64,000 nt of DNA from Maribacter caenipelagi. GTDB taxonomy: Bacteria > Bacteroidota > Bacteroidia > Flavobacteriales > Flavobacteriaceae. The position numbers and the translations under genes were made by a program. Below the pieces are notes generated by a model that was given only the letters and a program-made list of their open reading frames with translations, did no database searches and was not told the origin of the DNA. Each line of letters starts with the position of its first letter. The first letter of the stretch is position 1. Location of the stretch: contig NZ_SNZW01000015.1 of NCBI RefSeq assembly GCF_004364175.1, positions 320,326 to 384,325 on the forward strand. The letters are read 5' to 3'. Positions 16,855-25,594 of this stretch are shown piece after piece.

Positions 16855-18720
16855 TTGGAACCATTTATTGTATCGGCTAGAAAGTATAGACCACAGACAT
16901 TTAAAGATGTTGTGGGTCAACAATCTATTACCAATACATTACAAAATGCGATTGACCAAAATCACCTGGCACAAGCATTACTATTCTGTGGACCAAGAGG
17001 TGTTGGTAAAACTACTTGCGCCCGTATCTTAGCCAAACAGATAAATTCTGATGGTACCGAACAAGAAAATGAAGATTTTGCTTTCAACATCTTTGAACTT
17101 GATGCCGCTTCTAATAACTCGGTCGATGATATTCGTAATCTTATTGACCAAGTTCGTATACCGCCGCAGGTAGGTAAATACAAAGTATATATCATTGATG
17201 AGGTACACATGTTGTCTCAGTCTGCTTTCAACGCATTTCTAAAAACGCTAGAAGAGCCACCAAAGCATGCTATTTTTATATTAGCGACTACTGAAAAACA
17301 TAAGATTATACCAACGATTCTGTCTAGATGTCAAATTTTTGATTTCAAGAGAATTACAGTTAAAGATGCTGCTGAGTATTTAAAATATATTGCTGAAAAC
17401 CAAGGTATAAATGCTGAGGAAGACGCGTTGCACATCATTGCCCAAAAAGCTGATGGTGCCATGCGTGACGCTTTATCGATTTTTGATAGAGTAGTTAGTT
17501 TTTCTGGTACTGAACTTACTCGTAAAGCAGTTACCGAAAATTTAAACGTATTAGACTACGATACCTATTTTGAGGCTACAGATTTAATATTGGAACATAA
17601 TATACCAGGGTTATTATTGTTGTTCAACAAGACATTATCTCTAGGTTTTGACGGGCACCACTTTATATCTGGATTAGCATCTCATTTTAGAGATTTAATG
17701 GTATGCCAACATCCTGACACTATTACCCTATTAGAGGTTGGTGAAGCTGCACAGCAATTATACAGAGACCAAAGTAAAAAGACCTCTCCTTCCTTTCTAC
17801 TTAAAGGTTTGGAAATTTCAAATGACTGTGATTTAAAATACAAAACAAGTAAGAATCAACGCTTGTTAGTTGAACTTACACTTATGAAACTTGCCTCTAT
17901 CAATTTTGATGGAGAAAAAAAAAATCCTGAATCCGTAGCTCTCAGAAACAAGACTATTGATTTTATTGCTCCTTCCGCATTTTACAATCAAGTACCTAAA
18001 GCACCAATTAAGGAATCTGAGTTGAAATCAGTAACCGGAAATCAACCAGCTGCTACAGAAATTGAAGTTCCAAAAGAAACACTTGCTCCGAATAAGACAA
18101 ACGAAACACCAGCAGAATCAAAACTAATTGTAAAGACTACTGAAATCGAGGCAGAACAAGCAATTGTAAAAACCAAGGAACATCAAGAAGAGACTAAAAA
18201 AGCGCCAACGGCAAATACTGATACCGATGGTAAAAAACCGATTATAAATCGCCCTACCAAAAGAGTTTCAGGACTTTCAATTTCGAGCTTAAATGCCAAA
18301 AAGCAACACGAGCTTAATAAAATTGAAGTTGTTATTGATGAAAACAACTTACCTAAAGATAATTTTACCGAAGAAGACTTACGTAAGCATTGGGCAGATT
18401 TTATAGAAATTATTGATAAGAAAGGTCAAAAGATTCTAGCTTCTAACCTTCATTCAGATATTCCGAAATTAAAAGAAGGCTTTGCTATTCATTTAGAGCT
18501 TCCTAACGGAACCATGAAAAAGGAAATTGAGCGTGAGCAGTTCGCATTAATGGAGTATTTACGTGCTAAACTGAACAATCACTTTGTACATTTAGATATT
18601 GTTGTAAACGAAACTACATCTACCAAATTTGCCTTTACACCTGAAGAGAAATACGAAAAATTACGAGAAAAGAATCCGGTTATTGATTTGCTAAGATCTG
18701 AATTCGACCTTTACCTATAA
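16855..18720 (+). CDS. dnaX: DNA polymerase III subunit gamma/tau
   Basis: 621 residues from a TTG start; this start gives the family N-terminus MEPFIVSARKYRPQTFKDVVGQ and no better ATG is near. Walker A is GPRGVGKTTCARILAK (about 45-60), Walker B YIIDEVHML, sensor 1 ILATTEKHK, and an SRC arginine-finger motif follows. The clamp-loader ATPase domains run to about residue 370; then a low-complexity linker and a C-terminal tau-like domain (about 490-621). The four-Cys zinc module that normally lies between Walker A and ELDAASNNSVDD is replaced by a short acidic segment (INSDGTEQENEDF), as I recall for other Flavobacteriia. It loads the sliding clamp at the replication fork. Its stop overlaps the convergent membrane-protein gene. 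Confidence 0.95.
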   Translation: MEPFIVSARKYRPQTFKDVVGQQSITNTLQNAIDQNHLAQALLFCGPRGVGKTTCARILAKQINSDGTEQENEDFAFNIFELDAASNNSVDDIRNLIDQVRIPPQVGKYKVYIIDEVHMLSQSAFNAFLKTLEEPPKHAIFILATTEKHKIIPTILSRCQIFDFKRITVKDAAEYLKYIAENQGINAEEDALHIIAQKADGAMRDALSIFDRVVSFSGTELTRKAVTENLNVLDYDTYFEATDLILEHNIPGLLLLFNKTLSLGFDGHHFISGLASHFRDLMVCQHPDTITLLEVGEAAQQLYRDQSKKTSPSFLLKGLEISNDCDLKYKTSKNQRLLVELTLMKLASINFDGEKKNPESVALRNKTIDFIAPSAFYNQVPKAPIKESELKSVTGNQPAATEIEVPKETLAPNKTNETPAESKLIVKTTEIEAEQAIVKTKEHQEETKKAPTANTDTDGKKPIINRPTKRVSGLSISSLNAKKQHELNKIEVVIDENNLPKDNFTEEDLRKHWADFIEIIDKKGQKILASNLHSDIPKLKEGFAIHLELPNGTMKKEIEREQFALMEYLRAKLNNHFVHLDIVVNETTSTKFAFTPEEKYEKLREKNPVIDLLRSEFDLYL

Positions 18721-19062
18721 TTTTCTTTTTATTCGGAAGGAGAATATTAAAAGTACTATTGAAATTATCAATAATCCAAAAGCCTCTCTACCCAACTCTA
18801 CCGTTTTAATATCACCATCATTTAAATCAAATCCCTGAAAGTCTGCAGGATAAAGGTACATGAAGCCTATAAAAGCAAGCACACCTAATATCATCGGCAC
18901 TATATATCCGATTTTATTTAAAGCAAATAATAAAGAGATTAAAGCTGCAATAGCATATATGATAATCCAACCTAACGAGTCTGGATCATTGTATTGTAAA
19001 ACAGCACCAACAGTAAACAACAGGGCAAAAACGTAGCCTAATATCTTAAATAATAGATTCAT
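18715..19062 (-). CDS. Small membrane protein (transmembrane family 220-like), seventh gene of the ebo operon
   Basis: 115 residues with four hydrophobic segments (about 5-22, 31-46, 53-72, 95-110). The N-terminus ILGYVFALLFTVGAVLQYNDPDSLGWIIIY with its YNDPD loop is the signature of the transmembrane family 220 group (PF15071 type), which has no known function. It begins 6 bases after eboF, and all upstream spacings in the operon are 1-7 bases, so it is almost certainly co-transcribed with ebo. Its last 6 bases overlap the end of the convergent dnaX. It could be a membrane partner of EboC, but that is inferred from position only. Confidence 0.8.
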   Translation of the reverse strand: MNLLFKILGYVFALLFTVGAVLQYNDPDSLGWIIIYAIAALISLLFALNKIGYIVPMILGVLAFIGFMYLYPADFQGFDLNDGDIKTVELGREAFGLLIISIVLLIFSFRIKRKL

Positions 19063-19068
19063 TTGAAT

Positions 19069-20442
19069 TTAGTTTAAAAGGTGATCTTCAATAAGATTAC
19101 GTACTTGTATTGCACTAATAGTCTGATCATTATCACCCGTTACATGATTACTTATAAAGATAGGAAAGTCATCAACATCTTCGGTTAAACGACCATGTGA
19201 ACCTTTAATCAACGTAGCATCAATAGGTATGATATTCATTACCGTTCTAAAACCTATTTTTTTCTTAAGTAGTTTGCCTACCACTTTTGCCATCACCAAT
19301 TTATCTTTTGGATCGGTCATCATTTCAACAGGATCATAGCCCGGTTTTTTATGAATATCAACCATTCTAGCATAATCTGGTGCTTTAGCATCATCTAACC
19401 AAAAATAGTAGGTAAACCAAGAGTCTTTATCTGCAACAACTACAATATCACCACAACGTTCATGGTCTATCTTATAAGTCTTTAAATCGTCTCCATACAA
19501 TACTTTCTCTACGCCCTCAATTGATTTCATCAATTCGGCAACACGCTCTATATCTTTAGATTGTTTACAATATACATGCGCTATTTGATGATCAGCCACT
19601 GCAAACGCATCACTTTCCCCAGCATCTAAAAGCTCTAATCCCCGTTCTTCGCGTATAGCTAACATACCCTCTTTTCTTAAAACACGATTAAGATGAATTG
19701 GTCTGTTTACATTTGTAATTCCGTATTCCGAGAGAAGTATCACCCTGGTTTCTATTGCTTCATAGTGATTCGCCAAATTTTTCACTACAGCATCTATTTC
19801 ATTTAAATCTTTAGAAATTATCTCAAAATCGAGTCCATATCGCTGCAGGTTATAATCTAAATGAGGTAAATAAATTAAGGTTAGATCGGGATTATGCTTT
19901 TTATCCGTTAATACTGCCGCATCGGCAATCCACTTAGAAGAATTTATGGTTGTTTTAGGTCCCCAAAATTCAAATAATGGAAATGTACCTAACGTACTTT
20001 GCATCTCATCTCGCAATTGAGCCGGATAAGAATATACATCTGGAATTTTTCTGCCGTCTGCCAAATAATTAGGTCTTGGAGTAAGACTAAAGTCAACATT
20101 ACTGTACATGTTGTACCACCAAAAATGGTTTGCACAGGTAAAATTGGGATACTCTTTCTTTATATCATCCCAAATTTTTGGCTGCCGCACAAGTTTGTTA
20201 GACTGCCTCCAAAACTTAACCTCGCATTCATCTTTAAAATACCATCCATTACCAACTATACCATGGTCTGTTGGCCATTTACCTGTTACATAGGTAGATT
20301 GCACAGAGCACGTTACAGCAGGTAGTACAGGCTCTATATAGGATGCCTGCCCTCTCTTCAAAAATGATTTTATAAACGGCGTATGTTCACCTATCAATCG
20401 TTTCGTTAACCCAACTACATTTATGACTACCGTTTTTTTCAT
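19069..20442 (-). CDS. eboF: EboF: alkaline phosphatase/nucleotide pyrophosphatase superfamily protein
   Basis: 457 residues without a signal peptide. The order of segments follows nucleotide pyrophosphatases: a first strand INVVGLTKRLIG (7-18), PAVTCSVQSTYVTGKWPTDHGIVGN (about 41-65) with the nucleophilic Thr, LIYLPHLDYNLQRYG, VILLSEYGITNV and GSHGR near the C-terminus. In catalytic members the first strand carries a metal-binding Asp, the fourth segment has D..GH, and the fifth is SDHG. Here these read V, D..LQ and SEYG, so several metal ligands seem replaced. EboF is part of the conserved eboABCDEF set; its activity is not known. The gene starts 1 base after eboE. Confidence 0.88.
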   Translation of the reverse strand: MKKTVVINVVGLTKRLIGEHTPFIKSFLKRGQASYIEPVLPAVTCSVQSTYVTGKWPTDHGIVGNGWYFKDECEVKFWRQSNKLVRQPKIWDDIKKEYPNFTCANHFWWYNMYSNVDFSLTPRPNYLADGRKIPDVYSYPAQLRDEMQSTLGTFPLFEFWGPKTTINSSKWIADAAVLTDKKHNPDLTLIYLPHLDYNLQRYGLDFEIISKDLNEIDAVVKNLANHYEAIETRVILLSEYGITNVNRPIHLNRVLRKEGMLAIREERGLELLDAGESDAFAVADHQIAHVYCKQSKDIERVAELMKSIEGVEKVLYGDDLKTYKIDHERCGDIVVVADKDSWFTYYFWLDDAKAPDYARMVDIHKKPGYDPVEMMTDPKDKLVMAKVVGKLLKKKIGFRTVMNIIPIDATLIKGSHGRLTEDVDDFPIFISNHVTGDNDQTISAIQVRNLIEDHLLN

Positions 20443-20443
20443 A

Positions 20444-21637
20444 TTACATGTGTGATTTAAACCACTCTATTTCTCGTATTATTGATACTGATAAATCTTG
20501 TTTTAGAGCAACCGGAAGCACATCCCAAGTATAGGTCTCAATTTCTAAGTGTTCTGAAATTGGATCTAATTTCAAGTACTGCATAGTTTTCAAAATATGG
20601 TCTTGGGTAGAGAAAAGCTCTCCATATTTCTCTAGAAAAATTGGTACATGGTAATGAGCCCGTAGTTCTTTGTGATTTCTCTCCCCTTCTAAAACCAAAG
20701 GAAGATCGCTGTAGGTCTTTACCTTACCATCAATTATTTCGGTAACTTGATGTAAGTAAGTAGGCTCATTGAATTGAGACAACTGTTCCCAAATTTTCTC
20801 ATCATTTTTACCGTTAAAAAGAATTTTCAATGCTGCACTTACTTGAATTTTACCAACTTTTATATCATTGGCCTTAAACTTTGTAAACGTATCAATTGGC
20901 TCTTCATAAGCCAAAGAAAAATGACAAACGTCATAACAAACGGTAATGTATTTCTTAATTATAGCTTCTGCCTTGTTAGCATCTACACCTAATTCTTGCT
21001 TAAAATAAGTTACTCCTATAGGCACTAAAAAATCAGCATAAAATTCCAATACCTCTTCACTATTTTCTAACAATCCGTCTGGCTCAGGCTCAATATCCAA
21101 ATGCAGATATTTTCCTGTTGATTTCTCTATATTATGCAATTGAAAAGCAACTTCAAGCATATTCTTTGCCCCAGTTTCAAATGCATTTTTAATTGCACTA
21201 TCCGTCTTATGCCAATATCTATAGGTAATAGGCGATGTTGAAATTCCGCCATTCATTCCTTCGGGAAGCAGTTCAGATAATTGGCGAAACATTCTTTTTG
21301 TATACTCTAATCGACCATTTGTAGTCCAGTCAGGAGCATGGACCATATCTTTTACACGTTCATCATGAAAATTACCATATGGAAAACCGTTCATGGTAAA
21401 CACATATAAATGATTAGTATCTAACCATTGTTTAAATTCGGACATGTTATTACCCATTTCAAGCTCTTCACTTGCTTTATTGGATAATCGAAGCCCAAGA
21501 CCAAAAGGTTGTTCTTTTGAAACCTTACTTTTTATACCTGGCACATGTTGTTTAATACTTTCAAAAGTACTTTTCCAATCTTGTCCCGGGTGTATATTTG
21601 TGCAATAAGTTAGATGAAATTTATCTTGTAGTTGCAT
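20444..21637 (-). CDS. eboE: EboE: xylose isomerase-like TIM-barrel protein
   Basis: 397 residues. The N-terminus KFHLTYCTNIHPGQDW (about 5-20) is characteristic of the EboE family ('metabolite traffic protein'). The body resembles sugar phosphate isomerases/AP endonuclease 2 TIM barrels, with YLHLDIEPEPDGLLE (about 173-187), a CYDVCHFSLAYEEP segment (about 233-246) and PLVLEGERNHKE, giving Glu, Asp, His and Glu residues in places expected for a metal site. A sugar-like isomerase or epimerase step is inferred. It lies between eboD (5-base gap) and eboF (1-base gap). Confidence 0.9.
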   Translation of the reverse strand: MQLQDKFHLTYCTNIHPGQDWKSTFESIKQHVPGIKSKVSKEQPFGLGLRLSNKASEELEMGNNMSEFKQWLDTNHLYVFTMNGFPYGNFHDERVKDMVHAPDWTTNGRLEYTKRMFRQLSELLPEGMNGGISTSPITYRYWHKTDSAIKNAFETGAKNMLEVAFQLHNIEKSTGKYLHLDIEPEPDGLLENSEEVLEFYADFLVPIGVTYFKQELGVDANKAEAIIKKYITVCYDVCHFSLAYEEPIDTFTKFKANDIKVGKIQVSAALKILFNGKNDEKIWEQLSQFNEPTYLHQVTEIIDGKVKTYSDLPLVLEGERNHKELRAHYHVPIFLEKYGELFSTQDHILKTMQYLKLDPISEHLEIETYTWDVLPVALKQDLSVSIIREIEWFKSHM

Positions 21638-21642
21638 TGAAC

Positions 21643-22803
21643 TTAATTTAATGCGAATTGATGATTTAATTTTGAAATTGCCTGCGACATTAGCCCCATA
21701 TCAATGGTGTGCACATCATGCTTCACTCCTAAATCAGAAATTAGAGTAATTGTCAATTGCCCCCCTAAATGCTCTCTAAACTCCTCTATTCCATTTAACA
21801 GCGCCTCTATTTCTTTCTTACTTTCTACCGGTAATGACAAATCAAAACCTATTGCTATCATTACATCTAAAATGTGCTGTAAATCTTCTTCGGAAATTAA
21901 GCCAATAAGTTGTGCGTAGGTGACGTCTAATGCAATGCCTTTTGCTACTGCTTCACCATGTCTTAATTCATAATTGGTCATGAATTCCATCTTGTGGGCA
22001 GCCCAATGTCCAAAATCCAACGGTCTAGATGATCCCGATTCAAATGGGTCTCCACCTTGTGCAATATGGTGCATATGCATTTCTGCGCACTTATAAATTA
22101 CATATTGCATAGGTTCCATTTCCCTATTCTTTAAAGCTGTTGCGTTGTCCGCTATATATTTAAAAAACGTCTTGTCTTTAATTAAAGCTACCTTAATGGC
22201 TTCTGAAATTCCGGAAATCCAATCGCGTTGTTCTAAGGTTTCAAGAAAATTACTATCGTTGATTATTGCAAATGGCGGAGCGAATGTTCCTAAGAAATTC
22301 TTCTTCTTAAAGGCATTTACACTGTTCTTTACACCAACGGCAGAATCGTTCTGAGATAAAACCGTAGTAGGTATTCTGATCAGCTTTACTCCCCTATGTG
22401 CAATAGCTGCAGCATAACCGACCATATCTATCACCGCACCACCACCGATAACGACAACGAATGAATGACGACAAATTTTATTTTCGTTGACTCCTTTTAA
22501 AACGGATTCAATGGCATTATCACTATTCTTTACCTGCTCGCCGCCTGGCAGAACCAAAGTATCGGTATATTTTATAATCGACCGATTCTTTTCAGAATAT
22601 TCCTCAATTTGACGGATTAAAGCCGGATGATAATTTTTAACTCCGTCATCCAATACAAAGAAAAGTTTAACGGGCTCAAAATCTTTATAATCCGCAATTA
22701 GATTTGCGAACAACGGGTTCTCTAAAGCAAATAGTCCTGATGTGAAGTACAACTGATAATCATATTGCACTTGAAAAGACTGTTTTATAGGTTGTAATTG
22801 CAT
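21643..22803 (-). CDS. eboD: EboD: 3-dehydroquinate synthase-like sugar phosphate cyclase
   Basis: 386 residues. The NAD-binding GGGAVIDMVGYAAAIAHRG (about 108-126) and PTTVLSQNDSAVG are as in dehydroquinate synthase. The three zinc ligands are visible: Glu in GISEAIK, His in LDFGHWAAHK and His in LRHGEAV. The segment GDPFESGSSRPLDFGHW differs from the DHQ synthase motif (R-A-x-L-N-F-G-H), having P-L-D for A-x-L-N; an Asp there is typical of cyclases that act on sedoheptulose phosphate. It is thus a carbocycle-forming cyclase whose substrate is open. True shikimate-pathway AroB is probably encoded elsewhere. It lies 7 bases after eboC. Confidence 0.9.
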   Translation of the reverse strand: MQLQPIKQSFQVQYDYQLYFTSGLFALENPLFANLIADYKDFEPVKLFFVLDDGVKNYHPALIRQIEEYSEKNRSIIKYTDTLVLPGGEQVKNSDNAIESVLKGVNENKICRHSFVVVIGGGAVIDMVGYAAAIAHRGVKLIRIPTTVLSQNDSAVGVKNSVNAFKKKNFLGTFAPPFAIINDSNFLETLEQRDWISGISEAIKVALIKDKTFFKYIADNATALKNREMEPMQYVIYKCAEMHMHHIAQGGDPFESGSSRPLDFGHWAAHKMEFMTNYELRHGEAVAKGIALDVTYAQLIGLISEEDLQHILDVMIAIGFDLSLPVESKKEIEALLNGIEEFREHLGGQLTITLISDLGVKHDVHTIDMGLMSQAISKLNHQFALN

Positions 22804-22810
22804 ACGTATT

Positions 22811-23710
22811 TTATGTTACTGCAAATAATTTAGACAAAAGCATGGATAATGGTAATAACAGCAGAACTGCTAAAGCTAAATACCAGTTAGAAAAACCGGC
22901 CACCCAGCAAGCGTTCATAACAACTAAGGACAACACACCGCCCATTACTGCTTTTTTAATATTCTTTGGTGAATTTTCTTTATATGCCTTAATTAAGGGC
23001 GAATAAATTAAAAACCCGAACAAAAGTAAAAACGGCAATAACACCAAGAGATTGTCTTTCTGTTGTATTACAATTAACGCAATAGACAGTACAACTATTG
23101 CATAGAGAATACCTGCCCAAACAATGTGTTTTTTATTATCACCATGTACCTCACCTCTACTGATCAAAGTGATGGCAAATATATATACGACCGGAACCAA
23201 TGAAATGTACCAATTAGTAAGGCTTCCTAAAATAGACATGCCCAATAAAAGATTCAAACCACGGCAAATACCCATATTCAAAGGACCAGCAAAACTGAAT
23301 TGCTTGAAATACCCATCGTACGTTAAAATAGCAATGGTCAACACCACAGATATTAGCCCGGACAACAATGTGCAATTAAATGCCAAAGTTATACCGATCA
23401 ACATTAAAATGGTTCCAAAATAAATAGCTTCTCGTTTAGGTACAAGTCCGCTTGGTATTGCTCTTTCAGGTCTTTCAATCGCATCTAATTCCGCATCGAA
23501 AACATCGTTAAAAACAACTCCGCCTGCATATAAAGCAACTGACGAGAGAACTAAAAGAAGCACATCGCCGCTTTGTTCTGTTAGGAATTTTAGCGCCTCA
23601 ATATTTTTTAGATATAATGCTATAGCGATACCTGCTAAAATATCTGCTGCTGCAGTCGGCAAATTTGCGGGTCTTGCCAAACGAGCAAAACCCATTAACT
23701 TCTCTTTCAT
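22811..23710 (-). CDS. eboC: EboC: UbiA-family prenyltransferase
   Basis: 299 residues with about eight to nine transmembrane segments. The first Asp-rich motif of UbiA enzymes is NDVFDAELDAIERPERAIPSG (about 68-88), which binds the isoprenyl diphosphate through Mg. The second is less canonical: YDGYFKQFSFAGPLNMGICRG (about 130-150). UbiA enzymes attach prenyl chains to small aromatic or polar molecules in the inner membrane. In the ebo pathway it probably attaches a lipid anchor to the product of EboD/E; this is inference. The gene is 1 base downstream of eboB and 7 bases upstream of eboD. Confidence 0.92.
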   Translation of the reverse strand: MKEKLMGFARLARPANLPTAAADILAGIAIALYLKNIEALKFLTEQSGDVLLLVLSSVALYAGGVVFNDVFDAELDAIERPERAIPSGLVPKREAIYFGTILMLIGITLAFNCTLLSGLISVVLTIAILTYDGYFKQFSFAGPLNMGICRGLNLLLGMSILGSLTNWYISLVPVVYIFAITLISRGEVHGDNKKHIVWAGILYAIVVLSIALIVIQQKDNLLVLLPFLLLFGFLIYSPLIKAYKENSPKNIKKAVMGGVLSLVVMNACWVAGFSNWYLALAVLLLLPLSMLLSKLFAVT

Positions 23711-23711
23711 T

Positions 23712-24620
23712 TTAGGTTATTTGGTCTTCGTCTATTCTTGGTTTCTGACCTCTTAAAACACTATTATCATTAAATAATTGCGATTGATTAATACTATCTG
23801 GCTGTAACCAATGTGCTTCTTTCATTTTACCGTTTTTACTAAAAGCATCTAAGGCATTTTGGTAACAGGTCTTTCTAACATCTTCCATAGAAATACCTCT
23901 TTTCAACATTAAAGACGCTGTTTTTGGCACTGCTAATGGATCACTTACACCCCAGTCTGCCGAGCTATCTACTATAATGTTAGAACTACCAAATTTCTTC
24001 ACTACCTCTACCATTCGCTCATTACCCATCTTTGTTTTTGGGTAAATGGTGAAAGCAGCTATGAATCCGCGGTCAAGAACTTCTTTTACCGTTTCTTCGT
24101 TATTATGGTCAATAATCACATTGGCTGGATCTAAACCGTGTTCTAAACAAACCTCCATGCTCTTTATGGTCCCTGCTTTTTTATCCCTGTGCGGTGTATG
24201 AACCTGAACGGTCATATCTAATTCCTTAGCCATATCTAACTGCATTCTAAAGAACTTGTCTTCTGCAGGAGTTTGATCGTCGTAGCCTATTTCACCAATA
24301 GCAACTACATTTTCTTTATGTAGATATAAAGGCAGTAACTCTATAACCTGTTCTGCCAAAGCCTCGTTATTAGCCTCTTTAGAGTTTAAGCCAATAGTGC
24401 AATAATGTTTGATACCAAATTGGCTAGCTCTAAAAGGCTCCCAACCAACAAGACTGCTAAAGTAATCTTGAAAAGAACCAACTTGGGTTCTAGGTTGGCC
24501 CAACCAAAAAGAAGGTTCTATTATCGCTACAACTCCTGCTGCCGCCATTGCTTCATAATCATCTGTTGTTCTTGACGTCATGTGAACATGCGGGTCAATA
24601 ATCATCATTTTATCTTCCAT
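23712..24620 (-). CDS. eboB: EboB: TatD-family metal-dependent hydrolase
   Basis: 302 residues. The amidohydrolase-type metal site is complete: HxH in IIDPHVHM (about 8-15), Glu in AIGEIGYDD (about 101-109), His in VQVHTPHRD, His in VIIDHNNEE and Asp in IIVDSSADWGVSDP. The family includes TatD DNases and cyanobacterial EboB. Hydrolysis of an unknown small molecule is the likely role. An alternative start four codons in (ATG 24608) also gives a sensible N-terminus. The gap to eboA is 4 bases. Confidence 0.91.
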   Translation of the reverse strand: MEDKMMIIDPHVHMTSRTTDDYEAMAAAGVVAIIEPSFWLGQPRTQVGSFQDYFSSLVGWEPFRASQFGIKHYCTIGLNSKEANNEALAEQVIELLPLYLHKENVVAIGEIGYDDQTPAEDKFFRMQLDMAKELDMTVQVHTPHRDKKAGTIKSMEVCLEHGLDPANVIIDHNNEETVKEVLDRGFIAAFTIYPKTKMGNERMVEVVKKFGSSNIIVDSSADWGVSDPLAVPKTASLMLKRGISMEDVRKTCYQNALDAFSKNGKMKEAHWLQPDSINQSQLFNDNSVLRGQKPRIDEDQIT

Positions 24621-24624
24621 TCTA

Positions 24625-25473
24625 TTATTGTTTAATCGTATTCCAGGTTATCTGCCCCTCCGCTATTTTATGTTTTAGCTCTGGTTTACTATTTAAAAGT
24701 GCCAATGCTTTATCATTTTCTGAATAATAACAACAAAGGGCCCCTGCTTTATTTTCTATTTCATCATCGCTGTTAAGCAAAGTCTTCATATCATCTAAAA
24801 GCTGTTCGTTTAAAAACTTAGAAACAGGTCTCCAAAACAACGGGTCTATTTTTCTTCCAGCAGCCCACCTTTCATGTGCGTAGTCCGAAATGATTCTGGT
24901 CAAATCTTCATTTGCCCTCTCATCAACAGCTTCTAATTGAGAAAGATCTCGCTCCATAAAAGCCGCTTTCAAAAACATCTGATTCCATTGTTGGTCGTTA
25001 AAATATTTTGCAGGATATGGATTGTTCATCGCTATAGCATCGAATATAGTAGCTATATTGGTTCTCAACGCTTCTACTGCTGTTTGCTTGTAAGCTTCCG
25101 GATTGGGCAGTAAAACCAAGTATTTCAAAAAGGTTTCTAATTCACTTGTATCTGCCACTTGTATGATATTGGCGACCTTGGGCGTATAAAATTCGACATC
25201 TTGCCGAAGAACCTCAGCTAGCAGGTAAATACGCGATATTTGCAGCATATTTGCCCCATGCTCATTGAAATAGCGCGAACTGTCGGTATCTAACGTATCA
25301 AATGATATCGCATTACTCGCATCATACTTCGCATTTAACAAGCTATAGGTCATAAATAAATCTTTAGAAGATTTATTTTCTTTCAAGCTTTCAATTTTAC
25401 CTTTTAACCAAGCGACATTTTCAGGTGCCCCATACTTGATCAATATATCTTGAATATCTTTTTGATTGTGCAT
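24625..25473 (-). CDS. eboA: EboA domain protein
   Basis: 282 residues, soluble and largely helical, with no signal peptide. I recognise it as EboA from its composition, its FNEHGANMLQISRIYLLAEVL-type helix (about 70-90), its PYPAKYFNDQQWNQMFLKAAFM segment (about 152-173) and its place at the head of the cluster. No catalytic motif is known; the family is found only with ebo genes. It is the first gene of a seven-gene operon with gaps of 1-7 bases throughout, headed by a -7 box at 25500. Confidence 0.87.
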   Translation of the reverse strand: MHNQKDIQDILIKYGAPENVAWLKGKIESLKENKSSKDLFMTYSLLNAKYDASNAISFDTLDTDSSRYFNEHGANMLQISRIYLLAEVLRQDVEFYTPKVANIIQVADTSELETFLKYLVLLPNPEAYKQTAVEALRTNIATIFDAIAMNNPYPAKYFNDQQWNQMFLKAAFMERDLSQLEAVDERANEDLTRIISDYAHERWAAGRKIDPLFWRPVSKFLNEQLLDDMKTLLNSDDEIENKAGALCCYYSENDKALALLNSKPELKHKIAEGQITWNTIKQ

Positions 25474-25499
25474 TGTTGTTGTTTGGATAGTCTCTATAT

Positions 25500-25507
25500 C
25501 AAAAATA
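25500..25507 (-). promoter_or_regulatory. Putative -7 box of the ebo operon
   Basis: Minus-strand TATTTTTG matches TAnnTTTG, giving a leader of about 20 bases to eboA. No -33 TTG at standard spacing, so expression may be weak or activator-dependent. Confidence 0.5.
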
Positions 25508-25572
25508 ATTATTATTCATCAGGAAGTGGTCTAGGTTTTTGATTAAAATTCGCTAGGTCTACAAATTCTTTC

Positions 25573-25580
25573 TAATTTTG
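25573..25580 (+). promoter_or_regulatory. Putative -7 box for miaE
   Basis: TAATTTTG matches TAnnTTTG, 14 bases before the start; the nearest upstream TTG (25539) is 31 bases away, too far for consensus. Confidence 0.4.
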
Positions 25581-25594
25581 AAAAAAAGTTATCT

